DNA of 33,159 nt, from positions 1-33,159 of the forward strand of contig CAJUTJ010000026.1 in the NCBI GenBank assembly GCA_910589655.1, in the 5' to 3' direction. Origin of the DNA: an uncultured Acetatifactor sp. Its GTDB lineage: Bacteria; Bacillota; Clostridia; Lachnospirales; Lachnospiraceae. This document shows positions 15,926 to 24,700 of the stretch, piece by piece. Position numbers and translations under genes: made by a program. The notes under the pieces are model-generated. The model did not search any database. It was not told where the DNA came from and saw only the letters and a list, made by a program, of their open reading frames with translations. Positions within the stretch are counted from its first letter, which is position 1. Every line of letters starts with the position of its first letter.

Positions 15926-16048
15926 TTATTCATCAAGGGAAGAGTTCTCTGCTGCAACAGCCGAGGTTACAGAAGCTATGACTGCAATCACAACAGCGAT
16001 TATAATAATCAAAAGTCCGCCTGCCAATAAAAGAAACATACCGCTCAC
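15926..16048 (-). CDS. Small hydrophobic membrane peptide, 40 residues
   Basis: It reads leftward from GTG at 16048 to TAA at 15926-15928. A perfect AAGGAGGT occupies 16062-16055, six bases before the start, and a good promoter lies behind it at 16114-16142. The peptide starts MSGMFLLLAGG, continues as an uninterrupted Ile/Val/Ala-rich segment to about residue 33, and ends in the polar tail AENSSLDE. It has no family I recognise. A single membrane span with a short acidic C-terminus fits small membrane regulators, type I toxins or assembly helpers. It is divergently arranged with the pilus operon, so a link to pilus assembly or its control is possible. The signals for transcription and translation make it a convincing gene despite its size. 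Confidence 0.7.
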   Translation of the reverse strand: MSGMFLLLAGGLLIIIIAVVIAVIASVTSAVAAENSSLDE

Positions 16049-16113
16049 TATAAGACCTCCTTCTATAATTTTCAAATTTCGTTATTCTCTTTTCCGTTTC
16101 CGTTCTATTTGCT

Positions 16114-16142
16114 AGTATATCATTTTCCATGAAAAACCACAA
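16114..16142 (-). promoter_or_regulatory. Promoter of the small membrane peptide gene
   Basis: On the minus strand TTGTGG (16142-16137) and TATACT (16119-16114) are 17 bases apart. The -10 matches consensus at five of six positions; the -35 is weak. The start codon is about 65 bases further on, leaving a purine-rich leader. Confidence 0.55.
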
Positions 16143-16176
16143 TAAAAACTTTGGCTGATTTTGCTCATTTTGGGTA

Positions 16177-16205
16177 TTGACATTTGCCCTTAGGTAGTGT
16201 AAATT
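16177..16205 (+). promoter_or_regulatory. Probable promoter of the pilus operon
   Basis: TTGACA (16177-16182), 17 bases, then TAAATT (16200-16205). A second TTGACA (16204-16209) overlaps the -10, and the surrounding cttaggtagtgtaa / acttagtgcaa looks like a degenerate direct repeat. This could be two staggered promoters or an operator. The leader to the GTG start is about 125 bases. Confidence 0.45.
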
Positions 16206-16336
16206 GACAATTACTTAGTGCAAAGGCCAATAGCTAAGCATCTGTTTTATCCGGCTGATTCAGCCACAATTACCATTTATATTGCCAATACCGTGATTTT
16301 GGGAATACAAGTGCACTGTATTTCGGGAGAAAACCG

Positions 16337-17494
16337 GTGGAGAGGAGGAATAACAAGACGGAGAAAGAACAACAGAAAAGGGAAAATCTGCTGCAGCAGC
16401 TGGTGGACGATTTTTCGACACAAAAGCAGCATTTGCTGATGCAGATGAAGAAAGGACAGCTGACAAAAGAACTTTTTCTGTCGGAGGCGGCTGCTCATAT
16501 CCAGACCTATTTCAGGCTTGAACATGAAGGGCAGACCCGGCTTTTGGAGGAATTCGAACAGTATATCTTCGGATATTCAAGGCTGTCGTTCCTGATTGAT
16601 GACAAGACGGTGTCGGATATCAGAGTGGTGGGGTATAACAATATCCGTGTCAAGCGTAAGGGAAGGAGAATGGCCGCAGGCGTTTGCTTTTCTTCCCCCA
16701 AAGAATACCGTCAGTTTATAGATTATATTGCCACCAGAAATCAAGTGAACATTTCAAATCTAAATGCCATCCAACGATTTACGGACAATGAAAGCCATCC
16801 CGATTTTATATTGAGATTTACGCTTTCCATGCCTCTCGTAAATACTTATAACGAACCATATCTATGCATCCGTAAGGTGCCTAAAACATTTCCCCAAATG
16901 AAAGAATTAATCGAACAGAATATGATGGACCGGGAAACGGCAGAGCTGCTGATAGAGAGATTCCGGCAAGGCTCCACATTGATCTGCGGAGGCAATTCCT
17001 CCGGAAAGACTACGCTGCTGAACGCGTTGAAGGAAACGCTGCCGGACGATATGGCAGTCTTGGTCACGCAGCAGGCGGATGAACTGACCACTTTGTTCCA
17101 CCCGGATATGATGTTTCTGCACTCTTTGCCGGGTACGGGAGAGCAGCAGGTTAACTACGATCTGGAGCATATCAGTATAGCCGGATTAACTATGGATGTG
17201 GACTTTTTCATTATAGGAGAGGTGAAAGGTGCGGAGGCTCTTTATCTGCTCAATGCAGCATATACGGGGCAGCTGTGTGCGGCTACCATTCATGCTCCGT
17301 CGGCAGACCGTGCGCCGGATAAGCTGGTGGACTACGCCATGTATGAGAGCAGATATTCCAGAGACGAGCTGATGCGGATGATGGACTGCTTTCAAACATT
17401 GATTTTTATGGAACATTATCGGGTAAAAGAGATTTTTGCCTGTAGGGGATGGAGTGCAAAACAACGCAATTTGATGTACGAGAGGATATTTTAG
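16337..17494 (+). CDS. TadA/CpaF-type secretion ATPase of a Tad/Flp pilus
   Basis: 385 residues. The N-terminal part is charged and helical, then the VirB11/CpaF core follows. Key motifs are the P-loop GGNSSGKTT (Lys224), LVTQQADELTTLFHP, the Walker B-like DFFIIGEVKGAEAL and the TGQLCAATIHAPSADRA segment with its conserved His. It powers pilin extrusion from the cytosolic face of the membrane. The start is GTG with GGGAG eight bases ahead; no ATG is available nearby. It heads a run of pilus genes. The protein is shorter than many CpaF (about 450) because the N-terminal domain is compact. Confidence 0.88.
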   Translation: MERRNNKTEKEQQKRENLLQQLVDDFSTQKQHLLMQMKKGQLTKELFLSEAAAHIQTYFRLEHEGQTRLLEEFEQYIFGYSRLSFLIDDKTVSDIRVVGYNNIRVKRKGRRMAAGVCFSSPKEYRQFIDYIATRNQVNISNLNAIQRFTDNESHPDFILRFTLSMPLVNTYNEPYLCIRKVPKTFPQMKELIEQNMMDRETAELLIERFRQGSTLICGGNSSGKTTLLNALKETLPDDMAVLVTQQADELTTLFHPDMMFLHSLPGTGEQQVNYDLEHISIAGLTMDVDFFIIGEVKGAEALYLLNAAYTGQLCAATIHAPSADRAPDKLVDYAMYESRYSRDELMRMMDCFQTLIFMEHYRVKEIFACRGWSAKQRNLMYERIF

Positions 17495-17508
17495 GGAAGG
17501 AGATTAAG

Positions 17509-18441
17509 ATGTTAAAAGCAGTTATTTTTATTTGCCTGTGGAGCGGATTTTCTTTGCTGTTTTACCAACACAAAATATTGGAGCATACGGCAAATATTTT
17601 GAAAAAGACCCGTGCGGATATGGATTCGGCGGCTAGACAGCGGGGGCTGGAAAACAGAAAACGGCTTTTGGAGCTGCAGCGGAAGCATTCTTTTTGGTTC
17701 CGGCTGGAACGGCTGTTATATTATAGCGGCATCCGGCAGCGGTTTCCGGAAGTAACTGCGGAAATCTGGGTGGCCGGAGATCTGGCATTCATAGGGACAA
17801 CGGTTTTGATTGCCGCCGTTTTCGGAGGATTGAAAGCGGCTTTGGGGATGCTTGTTGCCGTGCCGGTGACGGAGGCGGTTCTGATACGCTGCCTGTGTGC
17901 AAGAAATCTGCGTGCGGTGAATGACAATCTGATGAAGCTGTTGGACTTTTTGGGAAATTACAGTATTACGGCTGCGGAAGTTACGGCCGTCTTCGATCAG
18001 GTCAGCAGGTATATGGAAAATCCCATCCGGACGGCGCTGGAAGAATGTTATACGGAAGCACAGGTAACGGGCGATGCCGGTGCGGCGCTTTTGTCTATGG
18101 CAGATAAGGTGGAGCATCCCAAATTTCAGGAGCTTGCCAGAAACATGGAAATAAGCGTCCGGTATTGCGCCGATTTTACAGCGCTTGTGAGCAGCAGCCG
18201 GAGAAGCTTGCGGGAGCATCTAAGGATTTCTCAGGAGAGAAAAGCGATGCTGCGGGAAGCTGTCGTAAATATGGCTTTGCTTTTGGCAATGTCGCTGGCA
18301 GTGCTTTTGACAGTGGGACATTTGATCGGAATGTCCTTTCAGGAGCTGGTCTGGGGAACCCTTCCGGGAAGAATCGGGCTGGGGGCATTGGGGACGATAT
18401 TTCTGCTGTTTTGGGTACAGCTGCAAAGAGTCCACAGTTGA
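17509..18441 (+). CDS. TadB-like inner-membrane platform protein
   Basis: 310 residues from ATG 17509, with AAGGAG six bases ahead; an upstream in-frame ATG at 17449 lies inside tadA and is less likely. An N-terminal membrane helix (AVIFICLWSGFSLLFY) is followed by a charged cytosolic stretch, a hydrophobic pair near residues 85-130, a helical domain, and two C-terminal hydrophobic helices (MALLLAMSLAVLLTVG and LGALGTIFLLFWV). This topology, between an ATPase and a TadC-like gene, fits the GspF/TadB platform family, although the T2SSF consensus is weak. It probably anchors the ATPase and coordinates pilin extraction. Confidence 0.75.
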   Translation: MLKAVIFICLWSGFSLLFYQHKILEHTANILKKTRADMDSAARQRGLENRKRLLELQRKHSFWFRLERLLYYSGIRQRFPEVTAEIWVAGDLAFIGTTVLIAAVFGGLKAALGMLVAVPVTEAVLIRCLCARNLRAVNDNLMKLLDFLGNYSITAAEVTAVFDQVSRYMENPIRTALEECYTEAQVTGDAGAALLSMADKVEHPKFQELARNMEISVRYCADFTALVSSSRRSLREHLRISQERKAMLREAVVNMALLLAMSLAVLLTVGHLIGMSFQELVWGTLPGRIGLGALGTIFLLFWVQLQRVHS

Positions 18442-18451
18442 GGAGGAATCA

Positions 18452-19291
18452 ATGGAAGAAAGATATATCGTATGGATGCTGAATATTCTGCCTTTGATCA
18501 GCGCCCTGTTGACCATACTGCTTTTTTACGAGCTGCGGACTGCCTGCCGCCCGCAGCAGGCGATATTAAAAACCTATAGAGAACTGTCGGGACTTTTGGC
18601 CGAGAAAGGGAAAAAGAGTCTCTGGTACCGGAGAACGGAGGAATGGCTTCGGAAAACGGGAGCGGCATTTCACTGCGGAAAGAATATAGAACCCGCCCGT
18701 TATCTGGCCGTAAGAATCATCTTGGCGCTGTCGGGGCTGTGGATTCTGAGCGGAATCAATATCTGGCTTGGCGTGGGAGGATTTTGGGGATTGTTTTTTC
18801 TTCCGGTATTGTTGCTGGATTATCTGAACCGTCGGGATAATGAGAGGATGCTTCCCGAGCTGAAGCTGGTCTACCATGCCTTGGAAATCCAGATACAGGC
18901 CGGGGTCTATGTGACGGATGCGCTATCGGAATGTTACGGCAGCGTTCAGGAGAGGAGACTGCGCAAAGCGCTTCTCGATTTGGCTGGCGATATTGTGATG
19001 AAGGCGGATATATATGAGGCTCTGGACCGGTTTCAAAGCCGTTTTGACAATCGCTATATAGATTCTCTCTGTATTACCATTCTTCAGGCATTGGAATCCG
19101 GTCAGGCTTTGGCGCTGCTGGGAGATATCAGCGAACAGATTAAGGACATGGAAGAGACGGTCTTAGAGAGAAAAAAGGGTGCCTTGGACAGAAGCATCAC
19201 CTTCTATCAGCTGGGAGTACTGACGGTAGTCTTGGGGATGGCGTTGTATGCCTGTGTCACCTACCTGTTTGGGGCGGCAGCAAATTTTTAG
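18452..19291 (+). CDS. TadC-like inner-membrane platform protein
   Basis: 279 residues with GGAGG five bases before the ATG. It has an N-terminal helix (ILPLISALLTILLFY), a central hydrophobic pair (VRIILALSGLWILSG and FWGLFFLPVLLLDYL), the GspF-like helical block LPELKLVYHALEIQIQAGVYVTDAL, and a C-terminal helix (YQLGVLTVVLGMALYACVTYLF). TadB and TadC form a heteromeric platform for the TadA ATPase. The gene is followed by a repeat array rather than directly by the pilin gene. Confidence 0.8.
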   Translation: MEERYIVWMLNILPLISALLTILLFYELRTACRPQQAILKTYRELSGLLAEKGKKSLWYRRTEEWLRKTGAAFHCGKNIEPARYLAVRIILALSGLWILSGINIWLGVGGFWGLFFLPVLLLDYLNRRDNERMLPELKLVYHALEIQIQAGVYVTDALSECYGSVQERRLRKALLDLAGDIVMKADIYEALDRFQSRFDNRYIDSLCITILQALESGQALALLGDISEQIKDMEETVLERKKGALDRSITFYQLGVLTVVLGMALYACVTYLFGAAANF

Positions 19292-19298
19292 ATTATAG

Positions 19299-19481
19299 GA
19301 AGAATGTACCAGTGTTGGAAGAATGTACCATGTTAGAAGAATGTACCGGTGTTGGAAGAATGTACCATGTTAGAAGAATGTACCATGTTGAAAGAATGTA
19401 CCAGTGTTGGAAGAATGTACCATGTTAGAAGAATGTACCAGTGTTGAAAGAATGTACCGGTGTTGGGAAGAAAGCACCGGT
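19299..19481 (+). repeat. Tandem array of 18-19 bp units before the pilin gene
   Basis: Nine units carry an exact AATGTACC core and a tenth is degenerate (AAGCACC). Unit types alternate irregularly: gaagaatgtaccagtgttg (19 bp), the same with cggtgttg, and gaagaatgtaccatgtta (18 bp). The unit length is not a multiple of three throughout and no ribosome site precedes it, so it is not translated as a repeat protein. It fills nearly the whole gap between tadC and the pilin gene. Confidence 0.9.
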
Positions 19482-19550
19482 GCCATAGGAAGATAAAACC
19501 GGAAAAATTGATTTACATGCCGTATACAACGGCGGAACGGAGGAAAGAGA

Positions 19551-19775
19551 ATGCGGGAAATAGTACGAAAAATGGAAAGAGGAATTCGGAAAATTGTGAA
19601 GTCGGGATGCCGTCAGGAGCCGGGAATCGACGGGATTCTGGTGACGGTGGGGCTGTGCGTCATCGCCTTACTGCTCTGTGTAGTGATGAAAGACAGCTTA
19701 AAGGTATTTATAGAGACGATAGTGGGAGCAATGACCACCGAGGCGCAGAATATTTTGACGGGAGTGAGGCCATGA
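19551..19775 (+). CDS. Flp-like major pilin candidate
   Basis: 74 residues with GGAGG seven bases before the ATG. A basic N-terminal leader of about 25 residues ends in QEPGIDG, followed by one hydrophobic helix (ILVTVGLCVIALLLCVVM) and a short polar tail with MTTEAQNILTG. This is the plan of Flp/Tad pilins, whose leader is cut after Gly by a prepilin peptidase of the A24 type; one is encoded at 26256. PGIDG would provide the cleavage-site glycine. Overlap of its TGA with the next ATG shows coupling. It is the best candidate for the fibre subunit. Confidence 0.72.
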   Translation: MREIVRKMERGIRKIVKSGCRQEPGIDGILVTVGLCVIALLLCVVMKDSLKVFIETIVGAMTTEAQNILTGVRP

Positions 19776-20128
19776 AGCAGGAAAAAGGAAGTATAGGAGA
19801 TATTCTGTCGGCGGGAATTTGCATGTTAGCCATGACTGTATTGATGTTTGCCTATATGGATGATGTCCGGCTGATTCATCGGAAGTCGGAGGTAAGCCAG
19901 ATTGCCAGACAGTATATTTTAAAAATGGAAACGGTGGGGTATTTGACAGAAGAGGATCGTATTCGTTTGGGGCGAGAGCTGGACGAAGCGGGGGTGACAG
20001 AGCTGGAGCTTGCAGGTACCACCATGGATCCGGTGGCTTATGGAGATATTATTACGCTGGAAATCAAAGGCAGGCTGGAAGGAGAACATGACTTTGTGGA
20101 AAAAAGGATTTCTACGGCAAAGCATTAA
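19772..20128 (+). CDS. TadE-like minor pilin/pseudopilin
   Basis: 118 residues, starting at the ATG that overlaps the pilin stop by four bases. A short polar start (MKQEKGSIGDIL) leads into one membrane helix (AGICMLAMTVLMFAYM), then an extracytoplasmic domain with a possible disulphide-free mixed fold. Position, size and topology match TadE-like proteins of Gram-positive Tad loci. GS-IGD before the helix resembles a pseudopilin processing site. A longer open frame extends upstream to 19460 but crosses the pilin gene and lacks a ribosome site there. Confidence 0.65.
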   Translation: MKQEKGSIGDILSAGICMLAMTVLMFAYMDDVRLIHRKSEVSQIARQYILKMETVGYLTEEDRIRLGRELDEAGVTELELAGTTMDPVAYGDIITLEIKGRLEGEHDFVEKRISTAKH

Positions 20129-20678
20129 AAAGACGGAAGAGGGGCAGCTGGAGTGGATTACGGGACTTTTTTTCCTGCTGATTTTGGGTATTTTGCTGTG
20201 CGGAACTCTACAGCTAGACGTATTCAGAGCATCCGCAGTGTATCTGGAGGATGCTTTGGCGGCTTCTAATCTGGCCTCTGCGGTTATTGACGTGGAGGAA
20301 TATGGGATTTCCCATACCATTTTAATAGAAGACCCTGACAGAGCCTATGAAATTTACCTGTCTGCGCTTCAAGGAAATCTAAATCTGAATGAGGAGTGGG
20401 AATGTCCGGGAAAGGGATTGATCGGAGGTCAGGTCAGGGTGCTGGACTACATTGTCTATAATGTGCATGAGGACAATGTGGAGATTTACCGCTATGACGA
20501 AAACGGTTTGCTGTCCTATTCGGAAGGCTGTCTGGGAGAGGTGGAAGCGCCTAACGGAAAAGTGATAGAAGGCACCGGCGTATACAGTGAAGTGACCTAT
20601 CCCGTGAAAGGAATTATGGGAGTAGAGGTACAAGCTTGTAAGGCGAATCTTGCAGATATTGCAGTTGATGAACGGTAG
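20088..20678 (+). CDS. TadE/TadG-like pilus-associated membrane protein
   Basis: 196 residues from ATG 20088, overlapping the previous gene by 41 bases, with AAGGAG close ahead (a TTG at 20094 is an alternative). It begins with a basic segment, then QSIKKTEEGQLEW followed by the membrane helix ITGLFFLLILGILLCGTLQL, typical of TadE/F/G proteins. A surface-exposed domain follows (residues about 60-196). It likely is a minor pilin or assembly factor. I see no enzymatic motif. Confidence 0.65.
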   Translation: MTLWKKGFLRQSIKKTEEGQLEWITGLFFLLILGILLCGTLQLDVFRASAVYLEDALAASNLASAVIDVEEYGISHTILIEDPDRAYEIYLSALQGNLNLNEEWECPGKGLIGGQVRVLDYIVYNVHEDNVEIYRYDENGLLSYSEGCLGEVEAPNGKVIEGTGVYSEVTYPVKGIMGVEVQACKANLADIAVDER

Positions 20679-20737
20679 TAAACAGCGTTCGCAGAAAAGG
20701 CTGACAAATGACATCGCTTGTAATAAATAAAAAGTAA

Positions 20738-21030
20738 TGAGTAAAAAGCGATGAATGAACAGCAATAATAAACAGCGATAAGTAAACAGCGATAAGTAAA
20801 CAGCAATAAGTAAACAGCGATGAATGAACAGCAATAATGAACAGCGATAAGTAAACAGCAATAAGTAAACAGCAATGAATGAACAGCAATAATGAACAGC
20901 GATAAGTAAACAGCAATAAGTAAACAGCAATAAGTAAACAGCGATAAGTAAACAGCAATAAGTAAACAGCAATAAGTAAACAGCGATAAGTAAACAGCAA
21001 TAAAAAACAGCAATAAGTAAAGAGCAATAA
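20738..21030 (+). repeat. Tandem array of about 21 units of 14 bp before the cpaB-like gene
   Basis: The dominant unit is agtaaacagcaata or agtaaacagcgata. A variant with atgaatgaacagcaataatgaacagc recurs, giving a higher-order period of about 55 bases. The array is strongly A-rich on the plus strand. On the minus strand it creates long open frames rich in Leu, Tyr and Cys that are only an artefact of the repeat. The unit contains stop codons on the plus strand in more than one frame, so translation from the upstream gene cannot pass. It separates tadG-like from cpaB-like genes. Confidence 0.92.
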
Positions 21031-21064
21031 ATAAAAAATGTTAAATAGAAAGGACTGTGAAAAG

Positions 21065-21730
21065 ATGAAGAAAAAAGGAAAAGCCGAAAAACAGAAAGGC
21101 GAGTCCTCTCTGAAAACGGGAGCAATATTAGCGGCGCTTTTGACGGCGGTTGCAGTGTTTGCCGTGATGGTGCAAATGGAGAAGAAGATACTGACACAAT
21201 ACGAAAAGGGGGTGATATATGTGGCTGCGGTAGAGATTCCCAAAGGAGAGATTATCACGGAGAGTAATTATGCAAAATATTTTGTGCAGCAAGAGCTTGA
21301 TTGCAGCAGCATTCCGGCTACGGCTGTCTGCTCTGCGGATCAGATCAAAGGACTTGTGGCGAAAACAGATATCGAACAAGGCGTTTTATTGACTTTGGGG
21401 ATGTTTGAATCCTTGGAGGAAGTTCTGGAAACTATGGAACATCCCGTTATCGCCGGTTTTAAAGCAGAGGATCTGTATCAGGTGGTGAGCGGTGTATTGA
21501 GGAGCGGGGACAGAGTCAATATTTATTCCGTGAAAGAGGATGCCGTAACGCTCGTGTGGCAGAACGTTTTTGTACAGCAGGTTTTTGACGCTTCGGGAAC
21601 GGCTATTGCGAGCGGCGATGATGTCACTGCCGCCCAGAGAATCAATGTCTATTTAAATCAGAAAGACGTGGAGCAGTTCTATGGGGAATTGGCGGCGGGA
21701 TCTCTGAGGGTGGTGAAAAATTGCAGTTAA
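21065..21730 (+). CDS. CpaB/RcpC-like SAF-domain pilus assembly protein
   Basis: 222 residues from ATG 21065, with AAAGGA ahead; an ATG at 21038 directly at the end of the repeat array has no ribosome site. A charged N-terminus is followed by one membrane helix (GAILAALLTAVAVFAVMV), then a SAF domain (VAAVEIPKGEIITESNYAKYF...IEQGVLLTLGMF, about 45-110) and an RcpC-like C-terminal part (SGDRVNIYSVKED...). CpaB proteins sit in the periplasm or cell-wall zone and help organise the pilus channel. It overlaps the adhesin gene by ten bases. Confidence 0.82.
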   Translation: MKKKGKAEKQKGESSLKTGAILAALLTAVAVFAVMVQMEKKILTQYEKGVIYVAAVEIPKGEIITESNYAKYFVQQELDCSSIPATAVCSADQIKGLVAKTDIEQGVLLTLGMFESLEEVLETMEHPVIAGFKAEDLYQVVSGVLRSGDRVNIYSVKEDAVTLVWQNVFVQQVFDASGTAIASGDDVTAAQRINVYLNQKDVEQFYGELAAGSLRVVKNCS

Positions 21731-24700
21731 ATTTTAAAAAACTATATTTATGCAGTGTGGTTTTCTGTGGATTGTTTTTCTGTTCCGCGGCCACGTCAGC
21801 GGCGGAGAAAACAATCTATACCAGTCCCTATGTCTCTGTGACAGAGGACGGCAGGGCTTGGACCACTAATTCCGGGGACAGGGATGTTAAATGGTATTCG
21901 GAGGGAGAGACGGTGGATACGGGAATTTCTTCATCTCTGCGGGATTTGGAAACAGGTGAACACTATTATCGAACCCTGAGACAAGGATCCGTTCCTGTGG
22001 GATACTGGAAAGTACAATGGGAAAAGGGGCAATGCATACATAACAGCTACCCTTCGGGCACGGACACATTTCATGGCATTTCTTTTGGCAGGAAGGTCTG
22101 CCAAAAGAAGCACTATTCCGGCTGGGTACCTTATTGTGCCGATTGCGGGGAAAGTGTAAGTAATCTGCTTTTCTATATGAGCCGGGAAGCGGCGGACAGC
22201 ATAGATTATCTTGTGATGGAAGAAGGTATGGATTACTACTATTTGTGCCCCTTTTGCAGTAATATGGAGCAAGGAGGCGAGCTTTCGGGACACTCCTGTA
22301 AAGCGGTTTCTTATAACCAATATCAGGTGAGATATGAGGCGAATTGTGATCATTACGGCGGTTATATGGGAAACAGTATTCATATGTACCGGAACGCGGA
22401 TGTCTATGAGGGGAGACCGGTAACGCCTATGACACATTTGTCTTTGAACAGGTATGTGCGGATAGGATATCTGTTTGACGGATGGAATACGGAACCCGAT
22501 GGTACAGGAACGGCATACGGGGACGGTGCATCCATATGGAATCTGACAGACAGTGATTTTCATATTAACGAGGCGGAAGGAACCATTGTGCTCTACGCCC
22601 AATGGAAGGCCGTTGAAAGCACGCTCTATATTGATCCCGACGGCGGAAGTTACAACGGGGATCAAGATATCACTGCCGTCACGCAAGCCTACGGCACTTT
22701 CTGTGAGGTGGAAAAAGAGCTGGTGGAACCTCCGGCAGGGCATAAGGTTTCCTTTGAATGTAACGGAGGCAGCGAAGTGCCTGATAGAATCGGTACTATG
22801 TTTTTTTCCGAGTGGAAGCAGGACATGCCGTTTCACGGACGTTTTCAGGATGAATTCTATTATTATGAGTCCGCCGACGGAGAGAGTGATGTTTTAACGG
22901 CTTGCTATGGGTATGAAAGTATGGAGCTGCCTGCCACGGAGAAGCCGGGCAGTTCTTTCGGCGGCTGGTATTATGATCCGGAATTTCAGATTCCGGCAGG
23001 AGCAGCGGGGGATAGGATTACGCCTGTGAAAGACATGACTCTGTATGCACAGTGGGGCGATCTGACACTCTATGGAAAGGAAAATTATGTAATCGGCGGT
23101 GGAAAAGGCGCGGTGGATCTTTCATGGAGCCAAAAGGATCAAAAAAATAAATGGTATCTGCTTTATCAAAGCACGGACGGAAAAAACTGGAACAAAATAT
23201 TTGGGAAAGAGGATATCGGAACGGATAAAACAGTAGCGTATTCTGCGCTATACGAAGGAAGTCCCCAAACTTACACCGTAGACCATACAGGTCTGTATAC
23301 TTTAACCGCCGCAGGGGCACAGGGAGGCGGTTACGGAGGATTTACCGGTGGAAAGGGAGGAAGCGTTACGGCTTCTTTTTGGCTGAAACGAGGAGAAGTG
23401 TTGTCGTATACCGTGGGAGGAGCTGACGGATACAACGGAGGCGGTGAGGGAAATAAATATGCAAACGGAGGCGGCTGTACAACGATTGTGTCCGACCAAA
23501 AGGGTGTGCTGCTGGCTGCCGGAGGAGGCGGAGGAGCCACCGACGCGGGAGACGGAGGAGCCGGAGGAAGCGAGGGGGGACTGCTTGCCGCGGGATATCA
23601 CGGGGAGTCGGGTGCTGCCGGAGGGGGAGGAGGTTACAGAGGCGGTACGGCGGGGGAGAGAATCATACATCATCACACGGAGTCCTGTTTTCTGGATGCT
23701 TCCTATAACGGTCTGGAAAGAGCGGTAATCTATCGGAGGAATGACGTTCATGTAAAGGTGAACCATGACGAAGAATCTTCGGAATGTGCCGAATGCTACC
23801 AATATTCTCTGGAAAGAGCAGGAAACATAGGACATCCCCTTCCGGTAATGGAGAATACTGCCGTAAGGATTCAGGCAGTTCTATGGAAGCAGATCTGCCG
23901 CGGCGGAGAATTGTGGAAGGATTCTTATCTGAAAATATATGACCAAAACGGCAATTGCTTTTTTGAACAGGATCTGAGCAATATTCTGCATAACAGCAAT
24001 GTATTGAGAAATGAGATTATCAATCGGCAGAATCAGGCGTGGGATCAAAACAGAGAAAATCTGCGCTTCCCTCTGTTTCATACGGAATTTGTCTGGGATC
24101 TGCCGGAAAAAACAGAGGAAGATGAAGACAACGGAGGGTACACAAGATATTGGTCGGTAAGAAATGCTGACGGTACTTCGGAGATTATGGGACGGTATAA
24201 AAGAGAGGAGGATGCGCCGGAGGTGCAGCTTTGGGGAAAAGCAGGAAGCATGGTTTACCCTTTGTTTCCGGAACGGCATTTTCAAGAGTTTGGCGAAACC
24301 GGTTACGGGCTGGAAAATATTCCGCTGTTTTTTGTCAGGAAGGCGGGCTGTAATGAATCGGGGATTTTGTTTCATTCTGTAATAGACATTCCGGAGGGCA
24401 CTACGGGATTATATGTGGAGGCTTATGCAAAGGGTCTTTCCGCTCAGTCCCACGATGTGGTAAACGCCCGGATTTTGGATGTTACGCTTCAGGGAGGGAA
24501 GAAGGTAATATGCGGTATGACGGAGGGGCAGATATTGTCTTCCAAACCTGCCTACGGCGGAAGCAGCTATGTTAACGAGGAATATGCCTATTCTTTTTCC
24601 CGGCAGGACGGTATTCAGGAGGGCGACGGCAGTTTTACGCTGCAGTCCGCAGCCGTGGGATACATGGAAGAGCACAGCTTGGAAGGGGTATCGGCACCGG

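Noticed and set aside
15900..16115. 71-codon plus-strand open frame
   Set aside because: It runs antisense to the small membrane peptide gene and has no ribosome site, whereas the minus-strand gene has promoter, ribosome site and terminator.
19299..19481. CRISPR array
   Set aside because: Units are directly adjacent and nearly identical, with no variable spacers and no cas genes nearby.
19460..19771. Extended N-terminus of the TadE-like gene
   Set aside because: The upstream extension crosses the pilin gene out of frame and lacks a ribosome site; the overlapping ATG at 19772 is the natural start.
20379..21258. Long minus-strand open frames rich in Leu, Tyr and Cys
   Set aside because: They are translations of the 14-bp repeat array and of genes on the other strand; no ribosome site, and composition follows the repeat.
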